Shown in pieces: positions 16,654-25,169 of a stretch of 64,000 bases of DNA. The stretch covers positions 176,298 through 240,297 of the forward strand of contig JAZUBU010000002.1 in assembly GCA_045638645.1 (NCBI GenBank), in the 5' to 3' direction. A program made the translations under genes and the position numbers. Position 1 is the first letter of the stretch. The number at the start of each line of letters is the position of its first letter. A model generated the notes under the pieces. That model worked only from the letters and a program-made list of their open reading frames with translations, made no database searches and was not told the DNA's origin. Source of the stretch: JAGCJX01 sp045638645 (GTDB lineage: Bacteria; Bacteroidota; Bacteroidia; Bacteroidales; UBA932).

Positions 16654-18030
16654 ATGACAGATTATATTAGATTAAAGAAAGGGCTGGACCTCCCGATTAC
16701 GGGATCCCCGGACCCGGTAATTAAAAAGGATGTAATCTCCGATGTCATAGCCATTAAGCCTACCGACTTCAAAGGTCTTGTTCCGAAACTCCTCGTAAAA
16801 GAGGGGGATGCCGTACTGGTTGGTTCCCCGATTTTCTGCAGCAAGGTGGATTCTCGGATTCAATTTACCTCACCCGTCAGCGGTACGGTGGCTGAAGTGG
16901 TCAGAGGAGAAAAGCGCAAATTGCTCGAAATCCGAATTACCAACGACAAACAACAAACTGCAGTTCGATTCGAAGCACCTGCAGCAGAAAAAGCAACCCG
17001 TGAACAAGTTCGCGACCTGTTGCTTCAAAGCGGTCTTTGGGCTTGCCTGAAACAACGTCCGTACGGCATCCTGGCAAAACCGGAAGACGAACCGAAAGCC
17101 ATCTTTGTTTCCGGTTTCAACTCCGCTCCCTTGGCAGCAGATTTGGACTTTGTAGCCAAAGAGGAACTGCAAGCCATCCAAGCGGGTATCAATGCTTTGA
17201 ACAAACTCACCACTGGCGGCGTACACTTGGGACTCCACCAATCAAACCACGCCAGCACCCCGTTGCACAAATTGGACAACGTGAAGATCCACGTATTCTC
17301 AGGTCCCCACCCGAGTGGTAACGTCGGTATCCAAATCCACCACGTCGCTCCCATCCAAAAAGGAGAAGTGGTTTGGACCGTTGGTCTGCACCAATTGATC
17401 TTCATCGGCCGTCTGTTCTTGAACGGAGCTTGCGACTTCTCGCAATTGGTGGCCGTGACCGGTCCCCGTGCAAACAAACCCGCTTACGTAAAAGCCGTTG
17501 TTGGTATGCCCATGCAAGCCATCGCTGACCAAGCCACCGCGGATGCAGAAGGTCTCCAAGCCGGCTGCCCCGTACGCTTCATCAGTGGCAACGTCTTGAC
17601 GGGTACCAACGTAGGAGCAAACGGATTCTTGAGCTTCTTTGACAACCAAGTAACCTTGATTACCGAAGGAAACTACTACGAAATGTTCGGTTGGGCAAAA
17701 CCCTTCCGCTGCAAGAAATTCAGTTTCTCCCGCTCTTATTTCTCTTGGCTCACTCCCAAAAAACAATACGCGATGGACTCCAACCTCAACGGTGGCGAAC
17801 GTGCGTTTGTATTGAGCGGCTACTACGAAAAAGTGCTTCCGATGCACATCTACCCCGTTTACTTGTTGAAAGCCATCTTGGCCGGCAACATTGACAAAAT
17901 GGAGATGTTCGGTATCTACGAAGTAATCGAAGAAGATTTGGCCTTGTGCGAATACATTTGTCCCTCCAAGATCGAGGTCCAAGACATTGTGTCCAAAGGT
18001 ATTGATATGATGATTAAAGAAATGGCTTAA
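16654..18030 (+). CDS. nqrA: Na+-translocating NADH:quinone reductase subunit A
   Basis: 458 residues from the ATG at 16654; the frame is open further upstream but that part lies inside the divergent helicase gene. NqrA is a cytoplasmic subunit of the Na+-NQR complex. Recognised by MTDYIRLKKGLDLPITGSP, the biotinyl-like fold at the N-terminus (FTSPVSGTVAEVVRGEKR), the central FSGPHPSGNVGIQIHHVAPI segment and RCKKFSFSRSYFSW. First gene of a tight six-gene operon; 4 bases to nqrB. Confidence 0.97.
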   Translation: MTDYIRLKKGLDLPITGSPDPVIKKDVISDVIAIKPTDFKGLVPKLLVKEGDAVLVGSPIFCSKVDSRIQFTSPVSGTVAEVVRGEKRKLLEIRITNDKQQTAVRFEAPAAEKATREQVRDLLLQSGLWACLKQRPYGILAKPEDEPKAIFVSGFNSAPLAADLDFVAKEELQAIQAGINALNKLTTGGVHLGLHQSNHASTPLHKLDNVKIHVFSGPHPSGNVGIQIHHVAPIQKGEVVWTVGLHQLIFIGRLFLNGACDFSQLVAVTGPRANKPAYVKAVVGMPMQAIADQATADAEGLQAGCPVRFISGNVLTGTNVGANGFLSFFDNQVTLITEGNYYEMFGWAKPFRCKKFSFSRSYFSWLTPKKQYAMDSNLNGGERAFVLSGYYEKVLPMHIYPVYLLKAILAGNIDKMEMFGIYEVIEEDLALCEYICPSKIEVQDIVSKGIDMMIKEMA

Positions 18031-18034
18031 GACT

Positions 18035-19204
18035 ATGGGACTTAGACAACTCACAGATAAGATCAAACCGACTTTCAGCAAAGGCGGAAAACTCGGTTTC
18101 CTGCATTCTACTTTTGATGCATTCGAGTCGTTTCTCTTTGTACCGAACACCGTGACCAACAAAGGTTCTCACGTTCGGGACTGTAACGACCTCAAACGAG
18201 TGATGATTATGGTGGTAATCGCATTGGTTCCCGCCTTCTTGTTTGGTATTTACAACATCGGTTACCAACACAACCTCGCTTTCGGTGGCGAAATGGGTTT
18301 TGGTGCGATGGTATGGTACGGATTCCTGAAAATCCTTCCCCTTTACCTGGTGTCCTACATCGTCGGTTTGGGCATTGAGTTCATCTCTGCACAAATCCAA
18401 GGCCACGAAGTGAACGAAGGTTATTTGGTATCCGGTATGTTGATTCCGTTGATCGTTCCGGTAGACGTTCCGCTTTGGATGTTGGCAATTGCTGTGGCTT
18501 TTGCAGTCATCATCGGCAAAGAAGTGTTCGGTGGTACCGGTATGAACATCTGGAACCCCGCTTTGTTGGCACGTGCCTTCCTGTTCTTCTCCTACCCCAG
18601 CAAAATGTCCGGTGACTATGTTTGGGTAGCTGGTTTGAGCAACGGTGGTGCTGTGGACGGATTCTCAGGTGCAACCCCGATGGTACACGCCCAAGCCAAT
18701 GGTTTGGAAGGTTTGAACCAAGCAGGTACCAGCTTGTGCGACCTAATTTGCGGTCTCATCCCCGGTGCTGTTGGTGAAACTTCTGTCATCGCCATCTTGA
18801 TTGGTGCCATCATTTTGATCTGGACCGGTGTTGCCAGCTGGAAGATCATGTTGTCATCCGTAATCGGTGCATTGGCCGTTGGTTTCTTGTGCAACGCCTT
18901 GGCAACCGACGCAACTCCTTACCTCCAAATGCCGGCTTACTATCACCTCTTGTTGGGTGGTTTTGCCTTCGGTACGGTCTTCATGGCAACCGACCCCGTA
19001 ACCTCTGCACAAACCGAAACCGGTAAATGGATCTATGGTTTCCTGATTGGTGCCCTGACCGTGGTGGTTCGTCTGTTCAACCCGGGTTATATGGAAGGTA
19101 TGATGTTGGCCATCCTGTTGATGAACACCTTCGCACCGCTCATCGACCACTATGTAATCAGCTCTTCCTTGAAGAGACGTGCTAAAAAAGTTAAAATCGC
19201 CTAA
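18035..19204 (+). CDS. nqrB: Na+-NQR subunit B
   Basis: 389 residues with about ten membrane segments. It carries covalently bound FMN on the threonine of the flavinylation motif DGFSGATP (near residue 210) and riboflavin, and is the main sodium-translocating subunit. The N-terminus (GLRQLTDKIKPTFSKGGKL) and NTVTNKGSHVRDCNDLKR match the family. Belongs to the NqrB/RnfD family; the neighbours place it in NQR rather than RNF. Confidence 0.97.
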   Translation: MGLRQLTDKIKPTFSKGGKLGFLHSTFDAFESFLFVPNTVTNKGSHVRDCNDLKRVMIMVVIALVPAFLFGIYNIGYQHNLAFGGEMGFGAMVWYGFLKILPLYLVSYIVGLGIEFISAQIQGHEVNEGYLVSGMLIPLIVPVDVPLWMLAIAVAFAVIIGKEVFGGTGMNIWNPALLARAFLFFSYPSKMSGDYVWVAGLSNGGAVDGFSGATPMVHAQANGLEGLNQAGTSLCDLICGLIPGAVGETSVIAILIGAIILIWTGVASWKIMLSSVIGALAVGFLCNALATDATPYLQMPAYYHLLLGGFAFGTVFMATDPVTSAQTETGKWIYGFLIGALTVVVRLFNPGYMEGMMLAILLMNTFAPLIDHYVISSSLKRRAKKVKIA

Positions 19205-19215
19205 TCCTCAGAATT

Positions 19216-19977
19216 ATGAATACAAATAGCAATACCTATACGGTAATCTACTCAACCTTGTTGGTTGTATTGGTAGCTGCGGTTCTGGCTTTTACTGCAT
19301 TGGTGCTGAAAGACAAACAGGATGAAAATGTCAAAGTGGAAACCATCAGCAAAATCCTGACAGCTGCAGGCCTCTACAACGCAGAAGAAGCGGCTGCCCA
19401 AGGAAATGCCTACACCATCAAAACTTACGAAGACAACATTCAAGCTGCCATTGTCATCAATGCAAAAGGGGAACAAATCGACCAAATGAACACCCAAGGA
19501 AGCAGCATTGAATTCAAAGTAAACTTGGCAGAACAAAACAACTTGCTCAAACAAGGTTTGAACGACCAAGTGAAATTGCCGGTGTACATCTTCAACGCAA
19601 ACGGTCGTACCCTCCACGTTGTACCTTGCTACGGTGCCGGTCTGTGGGGACCGATCTGGGGTTACATCGCTTTGGAAGAAGACATGAACACCATTGCAAG
19701 TGCCGTGTTTGACCACAAAGGCGAAACTCCGGGTTTGGGTGCTGAAATTGCTTCACCCAAATTCTACGACCAATTCGTTCAAAAACAAATTTTCAAAGGT
19801 GACGAGTTCGTTTCTATCGCTGTTGTGAAAGGCGGCGCTGCAGAAGGCGAACTCAACGGTGTGGACGCTATCAGCGGTGGTACCATCACTTCCCAAGCAT
19901 TGGAAAAAACCATCGCAACCTGGTTGAACTGCTACCGTCCCTATTTTGAAACTGTAAAGCATGTGGAGGAGAACTAA
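19216..19977 (+). CDS. nqrC: Na+-NQR subunit C
   Basis: 253 residues. One N-terminal transmembrane helix (VIYSTLLVVLVAAVLAFTALVL), then a periplasmic FMN-binding domain. The covalent flavin site is the threonine in DAISGGTITSQ near residue 218, the expected target of an ApbE flavin transferase, which is not encoded in this window. The segment GLWGPIWGYIALE is conserved in NqrC/RnfG proteins. One base separates its stop from nqrD. Confidence 0.96.
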   Translation: MNTNSNTYTVIYSTLLVVLVAAVLAFTALVLKDKQDENVKVETISKILTAAGLYNAEEAAAQGNAYTIKTYEDNIQAAIVINAKGEQIDQMNTQGSSIEFKVNLAEQNNLLKQGLNDQVKLPVYIFNANGRTLHVVPCYGAGLWGPIWGYIALEEDMNTIASAVFDHKGETPGLGAEIASPKFYDQFVQKQIFKGDEFVSIAVVKGGAAEGELNGVDAISGGTITSQALEKTIATWLNCYRPYFETVKHVEEN

Positions 19978-19978
19978 C

Positions 19979-20608
19979 ATGAAAGGGGAAACCAATTACA
20001 AAGAATTATTGTTGAAACCCATCTTCAAAGGCAACCCGATTTCGGTGTTGGTCTTGGGCATCTGCTCTGCATTGGCGGTTACTGTCCAATTGAAAGGAGC
20101 TTTGGTAATGGCTTTGTCCGTTATCGTTGTTACCGGTCTTTCTAGCTTTGTTGTTTCGTTGATCCGAAACAGCATTCCGAACCGGATTCGTATCATCGTA
20201 CAACTTGTTGTCGTGGCGATGATGGTTATTCTGGTGGATCAGATTCTGAAGGCTTATGCTTACAGCATCAGCAAAACCTTGTCGGTATACATCGGTCTGA
20301 TCATCACCAACTGTATCGTAATGGGCCGTATCGAAGCCTTCGCTTTGGGCAACAAACCCCTTCCTTCGTTGTTGGACGGTTTGGCAAACGGTGCCGGTTA
20401 CGGTGCGATTTTGGTCATCGTTGCTTTCTTCCGTGAATTGTTCGGATCCGGCACATTGCTCGGCATCCGCATCATCCCGGAAAGCTTCTACGAAATGGGT
20501 TACATGAACAACGGTTTGATGATCTTGCCTCCGATGGCGCTGATCCTCTTGGGTTGCATCATCTGGGTACAACGCAGCATCCAAACCGACTTGCAAGAAA
20601 AAGAATAA
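19979..20608 (+). CDS. nqrD: Na+-NQR subunit D
   Basis: 209 residues from the ATG at 19979, immediately after the nqrC stop; the six codons upstream in frame lie inside nqrC. Six membrane helices; SISKTLSVYIGLIITNCIVMGRIEAFA and DGLANGAGYGAILVIVAFFRELFGSG are the conserved NqrD/RnfE motifs. Conserved membrane cysteines shared with NqrE hold an intramembrane iron centre. GGAGGAG about ten bases upstream could act as a Shine-Dalgarno site. Confidence 0.96.
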   Translation: MKGETNYKELLLKPIFKGNPISVLVLGICSALAVTVQLKGALVMALSVIVVTGLSSFVVSLIRNSIPNRIRIIVQLVVVAMMVILVDQILKAYAYSISKTLSVYIGLIITNCIVMGRIEAFALGNKPLPSLLDGLANGAGYGAILVIVAFFRELFGSGTLLGIRIIPESFYEMGYMNNGLMILPPMALILLGCIIWVQRSIQTDLQEKE

Positions 20609-20626
20609 CAGTAAACTCAAATCAAT

Positions 20627-21241
20627 ATGGATTACATTAGCTTATTCGTCAAGTCAATTTTTGTTGACAACATGATATTCGCCTATTTCTTGGGTATGTG
20701 CTCCTACTTGGCGGTATCTAAAAATGTGAAAACAGCTACCGGTTTGGGTGTTGCTGTCATCTTTGTTCTCTTGGTCACCTTGCCGATCAACTACCTGTTG
20801 AACAAATTCATTCTTCAACCGGGTGCATTGGCATGGTTGAATCCTGAATATGCAAGCGTAGATTTGAGCTTCTTGAGCTACATCCTCTTCATTGCCGTGA
20901 TTGCGGGCATCGTCCAAATCGTGGAAATGGTGGTGGAAAAATTTGCGCCGGCACTCTACTCTTCCCTCGGTATCTTCTTGCCCTTGATTGCGGTAAACTG
21001 TGCCATCTTGGGAGGTTCTCTCTTTATGCAAGAACGCGGTTATGCCAACATCGGCGAAGCCACCGTATTTGCCCTTGGTTCGGGTATCGGCTGGTTCCTG
21101 GCGATCGTTGCCTTGGCTGCAATTCGTGAAAAAATGGCTTACTCACACGTTCCGAAAGCACTCCGTGGTCTCGGTATTACCTTCATTACCGTAGGTTTGA
21201 TGGGTATCGCCTTCATGACGTTTATGGGTATTCAATTATAA
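20627..21241 (+). CDS. nqrE: Na+-NQR subunit E
   Basis: 204 residues, six membrane helices; paralogous to NqrD with inverted topology. Recognised by DYISLFVKSIFVDNMIFAYFLGMCSYLAVSK and LPLIAVNCAILGGSLFM, which carry the two membrane cysteines for the iron centre. Lies 18 bases after nqrD and 18 before nqrF. Confidence 0.96.
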   Translation: MDYISLFVKSIFVDNMIFAYFLGMCSYLAVSKNVKTATGLGVAVIFVLLVTLPINYLLNKFILQPGALAWLNPEYASVDLSFLSYILFIAVIAGIVQIVEMVVEKFAPALYSSLGIFLPLIAVNCAILGGSLFMQERGYANIGEATVFALGSGIGWFLAIVALAAIREKMAYSHVPKALRGLGITFITVGLMGIAFMTFMGIQL

Positions 21242-21245
21242 GATT

Positions 21246-21251
21246 AGGAGG
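21246..21251 (+). promoter_or_regulatory. Shine-Dalgarno site of nqrF
   Basis: AGGAGG nine bases before the nqrF ATG. A full Shine-Dalgarno match is unusual in Bacteroidota, where most genes start without one. Confidence 0.6.
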
Positions 21252-21259
21252 AAAAGATT

Positions 21260-22525
21260 ATGAACATGATACCTACTATTGCGTCTGCAATCATTGCCAC
21301 AGTGGCTTTGACCTTGATTTTAGTAGCTTTGTTGCTCTTCATCAAAACCAAACTCACTCCTTCTGGCAAAGTTAAAATCAACATCAACGAAGGCTCCAAA
21401 GAAATTGAAGTAACTCCTGGTGGCAATTTGTTGAACACCTTGGCCGAACAAAAAATCTTCCTGCCCTCCGCTTGCGGTGGTAAAGGTAGCTGCGGCCAAT
21501 GCAAATGCCGCGTATTGGAAGGCGGTGGAACCATTCTTCCGACCGAAGTTGGTTTCTTCACCCGCAAACAAATCCAAAACCACTGGCGTTTGGGTTGCCA
21601 AGTGAAAGTGAAAGAAGACTTGAAAATCGAAGTTCCTGAATCCGCATTGAGCGTGAAGAAATGGGAATGCGAAGTGGTTTCCAACAACAACGTCGCAACC
21701 TTCATCAAAGAGTTTGTGGTAAAACTCCCCGAAGGAGAACACCTCAACTTCCGTTCAGGTGGTTACATCCAAGTGGACGTTCCTGCCATGACCGTGGATT
21801 ACAGAAACATCGACGTGGACGAACAATACCGCGAAGACTGGGAAAAGATGGGTGTATTCGACTTGAAGATGGTCAACCCGACTCCGACCTTGCGTGCCTA
21901 CAGTATGGCTTGCTACCCGGCTGAAGGAGACATCATCAAATTGAATGTCCGCATCGCAACCCCGCCGATCGACCGCGAAACCCGCAAATTCTTGCCCATC
22001 AACCCGGGTATTTGCTCATCGTACATCTACTCACTCAAACCGGGTGACAAGGTGATGATTTCAGGTCCTTATGGCGAATTCTTCCTGCCCGACAACTTGC
22101 CGGCAGAACAAGAATTGATCTTCATCGGGGGTGGTGCCGGTATGGCTCCTATGCGCAGCCACATCATGCACTTGTTCCACACCGAAAAGACCAACCGCAA
22201 AGTCAACTTCTTCTACGGTGCCCGCAGCTTGAAAGAAGCCTTCTATTTGGAAGACTACGCTGCCATCGAAAAAGAATTCCCGAATTTCAAGTTCCACTTG
22301 GCTTTGGACCGTCCGGATCCGGAAGCTGATGCAGCTGGCGTAGCTTACACCGCTGGTTTCGTTCACAACGTATTGTTCGAAACTTACTTGAAGAACCACG
22401 AGGCTCCCGAAGATGCCTTGTACTTGATGTGCGGTCCTTCGATGATGTCCGACTCCGTTGTCAAATTACTGGACAGCCTGGGCGTTCCGCCTGAAAACAT
22501 CCTGTATGACAACTTTGGAGGCTAA
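21260..22525 (+). CDS. nqrF: Na+-NQR subunit F, NADH-oxidising
   Basis: 421 residues: an N-terminal membrane helix (ASAIIATVALTLILVALLLFI), a plant-type 2Fe-2S ferredoxin domain (CGGKGSCGQCKC plus a later Cys in LGCQ), and an FAD/NADH reductase domain (RAYSMACYP for FAD, FIGGGAGMAPMRSH for NADH, YLMCGPSMMSDSV at the end). It takes electrons from NADH into the complex. Last gene of the operon; the hairpin at 22568-22607 follows. Confidence 0.97.
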   Translation: MNMIPTIASAIIATVALTLILVALLLFIKTKLTPSGKVKININEGSKEIEVTPGGNLLNTLAEQKIFLPSACGGKGSCGQCKCRVLEGGGTILPTEVGFFTRKQIQNHWRLGCQVKVKEDLKIEVPESALSVKKWECEVVSNNNVATFIKEFVVKLPEGEHLNFRSGGYIQVDVPAMTVDYRNIDVDEQYREDWEKMGVFDLKMVNPTPTLRAYSMACYPAEGDIIKLNVRIATPPIDRETRKFLPINPGICSSYIYSLKPGDKVMISGPYGEFFLPDNLPAEQELIFIGGGAGMAPMRSHIMHLFHTEKTNRKVNFFYGARSLKEAFYLEDYAAIEKEFPNFKFHLALDRPDPEADAAGVAYTAGFVHNVLFETYLKNHEAPEDALYLMCGPSMMSDSVVKLLDSLGVPPENILYDNFGG

Positions 22526-22567
22526 TCCTCAACCGGTTGAACAGATAAAGCACGACAATTTCTGATA

Positions 22568-22700
22568 TGAACCCCGAAAGTTAGACAAAAAACTTTCGGG
22601 GTTTTGTTATGTCTAAAAAAAGAAAGAGACATGGCTATGCAGAACGTTTGAAGTACATGCATATGCTTGAGAATGGTTATAGCCGAGGGTACTATGAATC
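22568..22700 (+). mobile_element. Left-end remnant of an IS3-family insertion sequence
   Basis: TGAACCCCGAAAGTTAGACA is the kind of terminal inverted repeat found at IS3-family left ends (TGA...AAAGTTAGACA). It is followed by a hairpin with AACTTTCGGGGTT and the first codons of a transposase OrfA. The transposase similarity stops after about 26 codons and no right end or OrfB is seen, so only the left tip remains. It sits at the border between the nqr operon and the accessory island. Confidence 0.65.
22569..22606 (+). terminator. Hairpin after nqrF, within the IS end
   Basis: Perfect stem AACCCCGAAAGTT / AACTTTCGGGGTT, loop AGACAAAA, then TTGTTAT. It is part of the IS end but is placed to terminate nqr transcripts as well; no other terminator lies between nqrF and this point. 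Confidence 0.6.
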
Positions 22701-22818
22701 AAAGATTTTTGACACAATAGATGGGACAGTTGAATATGACGAATACTCAGCAAACGCATCACAATTAAGCCTTTTAGAAAATAAATACTCTTTCTGGTTC
22801 AGAATACTAACTTATTAA
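22609..22818 (+). pseudogene. Truncated IS3-type transposase OrfA
   Basis: 69 codons. The start, MSKKRKRHGYAERLKYMHMLENGYS, looks like the N-terminal helix-turn-helix of IS3-family OrfA proteins. After that the reading frame continues in unrelated sequence to a stop at 22818. The normal protein is roughly 100 residues or more, and the catalytic OrfB (DDE) part is missing, so this cannot be active. Confidence 0.6.
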
Positions 22819-22840
22819 AAAATTATCCAACAATATTTGC

Positions 22841-22848
22841 TACATTTG
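22841..22848 (+). promoter_or_regulatory. Promoter -7 box of first island outer-membrane protein gene
   Basis: TACATTTG, 25 bases before the ATG at 22873. Confidence 0.6.
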
Positions 22849-22872
22849 GTCGTAATTTTAAATCTTCAAGCC

Positions 22873-23574
22873 ATGAAAAAGCTCATTATTTTGAGCATCA
22901 TTGCGATGATTGCCTTTGAACCCTCTTTACACGCCCAAAGCCACACCCGAGATTTTGGGAAAACAATGGTATATACTGGTGGTGGTATTGCTATTGTCAG
23001 TGCAGGTGTATTTGGCATCGGAATGATGCTCAACACAAACCGGACAACAGACGATGCTACCAAAGGCGTCAATGTCATCCCAGGTTTTGGCCTGGTAGGA
23101 ATCGCAGCAGGAGGTGCTATTGCTCTTCTGGGCACTCCGTTTTGGATTGCTGGAGAAAGCTATCAAAACGGCTTCTGCATTCAACACGAAGAGGGATTTG
23201 AGCTTCGAATGGACCTATCCGGCAGCATTGCTCCTCCGGTTGGTGCAGACATTGTAGCTGGCTACAACCTCAATGAAAGTTGGTTCTTCGGTGGCGGTGC
23301 AGGTATTCGTTTCGCAAATGGCACATCTATTCCGATCTATGCAGATGTAAGGTACTCTTTTTCAGAAAGCAGAATATCTCCCTACATCGGTATGAGCATT
23401 GGAGGTGCATATGCTCCAAAAAATGGAGAACTGATCCCCTATTACAACCTCAATCTGGGATCACGCATCCGTCATCAATCCAATGATGGCGGCGATTGGT
23501 GGATTGCCGCAATGATGGAAATGACCCACCTTCTCCCGTATAACTTTGGGATAAAAGTCGGCTACTCCTTCTAG
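22873..23574 (+). CDS. Island outer-membrane protein 1
   Basis: 233 residues from the ATG at 22873, 25 bases after the promoter. A signal peptide (KKLIILSIIAMIAFEPSLHAQ) is followed by a Gly-rich hydrophobic hairpin (TGGGIAIVSAGVFGIGMML and GFGLVGIAAGGAIALLG), then short beta strands ending in FGIKVGYSF, a typical barrel C-terminus. It is unrelated over most of its length to the protein at 26571-27194, but both end in GYSF. Their stop codons lie in the same 35-base sequence, which continues as the 3' end of rsmF. No function recognised. Confidence 0.6.
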   Translation: MKKLIILSIIAMIAFEPSLHAQSHTRDFGKTMVYTGGGIAIVSAGVFGIGMMLNTNRTTDDATKGVNVIPGFGLVGIAAGGAIALLGTPFWIAGESYQNGFCIQHEEGFELRMDLSGSIAPPVGADIVAGYNLNESWFFGGGAGIRFANGTSIPIYADVRYSFSESRISPYIGMSIGGAYAPKNGELIPYYNLNLGSRIRHQSNDGGDWWIAAMMEMTHLLPYNFGIKVGYSF

Positions 23575-23671
23575 AATTTCCGAATCCTCAAGTGAGCAGG
23601 ATAGAGGTTGTTGTGTGACAATAAAAAAGTTGTATTCCAAGGTTTTACCAAGGAATACAACTTTTTTTATT
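23560..23671. repeat. Copy 1 of the rsmF 3'-end repeat with hairpin
   Basis: Bases 23560-23594 are identical to 27180-27214, at the true 3' end of rsmF; the similarity runs on to 23613 with two mismatches. On the minus strand it encodes the last codons of rsmF (NNLYPAHLRIRKF and stop). From 23597 to 23671 the next 75 bases are identical to 25081-25155. The hairpin at 23621-23670 lies inside this second part. Confidence 0.85.
23621..23670. terminator. Bidirectional hairpin terminator, copy 1
   Basis: AAAAAAGTTGTATTCC pairs with GGAATACAACTTTTTT around a short loop, with T-runs in both directions. It can stop the plus-strand outer-membrane protein gene and the minus-strand ATPase gene. Confidence 0.8.
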
Positions 23672-23817
23672 GTTGGTAATTATATATTACATTACAGTAA
23701 ATCAAAAAAGGACTTTTTCGTTCAATCCATAAATGTTTGAGAAACTTTGTGTCCTATACTTAGATGCCGCAACGGTATCATTTGTGACGCATAAATTGCG
23801 ATTTATGAAGGGCAAAA

Positions 23818-24978
23818 TTATAGTGCAAGGTTCTTGTAGTTGACAATCTCAATGTCTCCGGCATTGTTCTCGAAATCACCTGTATATACTACGGCTTTCC
23901 TTCGGATTGGAGTCTTTATCCATCCTGACAGTTTCTTCAGGGTGTTTTCAAAATCCTTGTTGTATGTCATAGATGACTTTACCTCAAGGGCGGTGATTTC
24001 GCCTTCCTCCTTGATGAGTACGTCCACCTCATTCATGTTGGAGTCGCGGTAGAAGAACACGCCTCCCTCCTTGCCGGCATTCATTCTGTGCTTGACTGCT
24101 TCCATCACTACGAAGTTCTCGAATATGTTGCCGCGCATCTTATCCCTGGAAAGCTGTTTAGGACTTTCGATGTCGAGCAGGTAGCACGCCAGGCCCGGGT
24201 CGCAGAAATACAGTTTGGGACTCTTTATCAATCTCTTTGAAATGCTCTCGTAGTATGGTGGCAGCAGGTATACTACATAAGAAGCAGTCAGTACTGACAT
24301 CCATGACGCAATGGTTTTGCTGTCAACCCCTACCTCGTTAGCTAGTTCGGACGCGTTGAATACGGAGCCGACTCGTGTCGCACACAGTTTCATGAACTTG
24401 AGAAACTGCATGATGTCCTTTATCTTGAGCAGGTCTCTGACATCCTTTTCCAGATAGGTCTTTACGTATGACGGATAGAGCAGTTTTGCGATATTCTTTT
24501 CGGCACAGATTGCCGGGAAGAGACCGTCATAGAGGAAGTCGTCAAGTGATTTGCTTGATGATTCAGTTCGGGTCTCATTAAGCGACATCGGCATCAGTTC
24601 GAATACGCCAGCCCTTCCTGCCAATGACTCGGACAGGTCTTTCATCAGCTCGAAGTTGGAGCTGCCTGACAGAAGGAACTTCCTGTCGGGGTTGTTGTCC
24701 ACTATTCCCTGTATGTATTCGAAGAGTTCCGGTGCCTTTTGAGCCTCGTCGATGAACATCATCTCCTGTGTCTGATTCAGAAATGCAATAGGATCGTTAA
24801 GAGCAAACTCCCTGACGTTCACATCCTTCAATGAGTACTTTACGGCCTGAGGGAACATCTTTTTCAGTATGGTACTCTTTCCTGACTGTCGTGGCCCTGT
24901 AATGCAGATGACTGAAAAATATTGAGATGCTTCAATCAACAGATCCTGAATGTCTCGTGCTATGTAATCTTTATTCAT
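23818..24978 (-). CDS. AAA_14/DUF4143 ATPase
   Basis: 386 residues from the ATG at 24978; upstream codons in frame are not supported. The N-terminal AAA+ domain has Walker A GPRQSGKST (about residues 27-35), Walker B MMFIDEAQK and a sensor-like LLSGSSNF. The C-terminal part is the DUF4143 region: a winged-helix segment (ELANEVGVDSKTIASWM) and a nuclease-like fold with FYRDSNMNEVDVLI and ALEVKSS. Such ATPases occur in many scattered copies in Bacteroidales and archaea, and their role is unknown. The DEVDVLI-EVK pattern resembles a PD-(D/E)xK nuclease site. The gene lies between two hairpin repeats. Confidence 0.85.
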   Translation of the reverse strand: MNKDYIARDIQDLLIEASQYFSVICITGPRQSGKSTILKKMFPQAVKYSLKDVNVREFALNDPIAFLNQTQEMMFIDEAQKAPELFEYIQGIVDNNPDRKFLLSGSSNFELMKDLSESLAGRAGVFELMPMSLNETRTESSSKSLDDFLYDGLFPAICAEKNIAKLLYPSYVKTYLEKDVRDLLKIKDIMQFLKFMKLCATRVGSVFNASELANEVGVDSKTIASWMSVLTASYVVYLLPPYYESISKRLIKSPKLYFCDPGLACYLLDIESPKQLSRDKMRGNIFENFVVMEAVKHRMNAGKEGGVFFYRDSNMNEVDVLIKEEGEITALEVKSSMTYNKDFENTLKKLSGWIKTPIRRKAVVYTGDFENNAGDIEIVNYKNLAL

Positions 24979-25061
24979 TTTATGCAAATTTGGAATAACA
25001 CTCCAAAAATACATAAAATTTATGAATGGCAAAATAATGTCGGGATAAGAAAGTACGAAAT

Positions 25062-25155
25062 CTCCGAATCCTCAAATGTACAGGATAGAGGTTGTTGTGT
25101 GACAATAAAAAAGTTGTATTCCAAGGTTTTACCAAGGAATACAACTTTTTTTATT
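25062..25155. repeat. Copy 2 of the rsmF 3'-end repeat with hairpin
   Basis: Shares 75 identical bases with copy 1 (25081-25155 against 23597-23671). Its rsmF-like part is diverged: on the minus strand it reads LYPVHLRIRRF, and the stop codon of rsmF is lost. This looks like the end of a homologous rsmF from another lineage rather than a fresh duplication of the local gene. Confidence 0.8.
25105..25154. terminator. Bidirectional hairpin terminator, copy 2
   Basis: Same stem-loop as at 23621-23670. It lies 15 bases beyond the stop codon of the second ATPase gene (minus strand). Confidence 0.8.
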
Positions 25156-25169
25156 TTCCGACTTGTAGT

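Noticed and set aside
22569..22606. Hairpin after nqrF considered only as an ordinary terminator
   Set aside because: Its left arm lies in an IS3-type terminal repeat, so it is better read as an IS end that may also terminate transcription.
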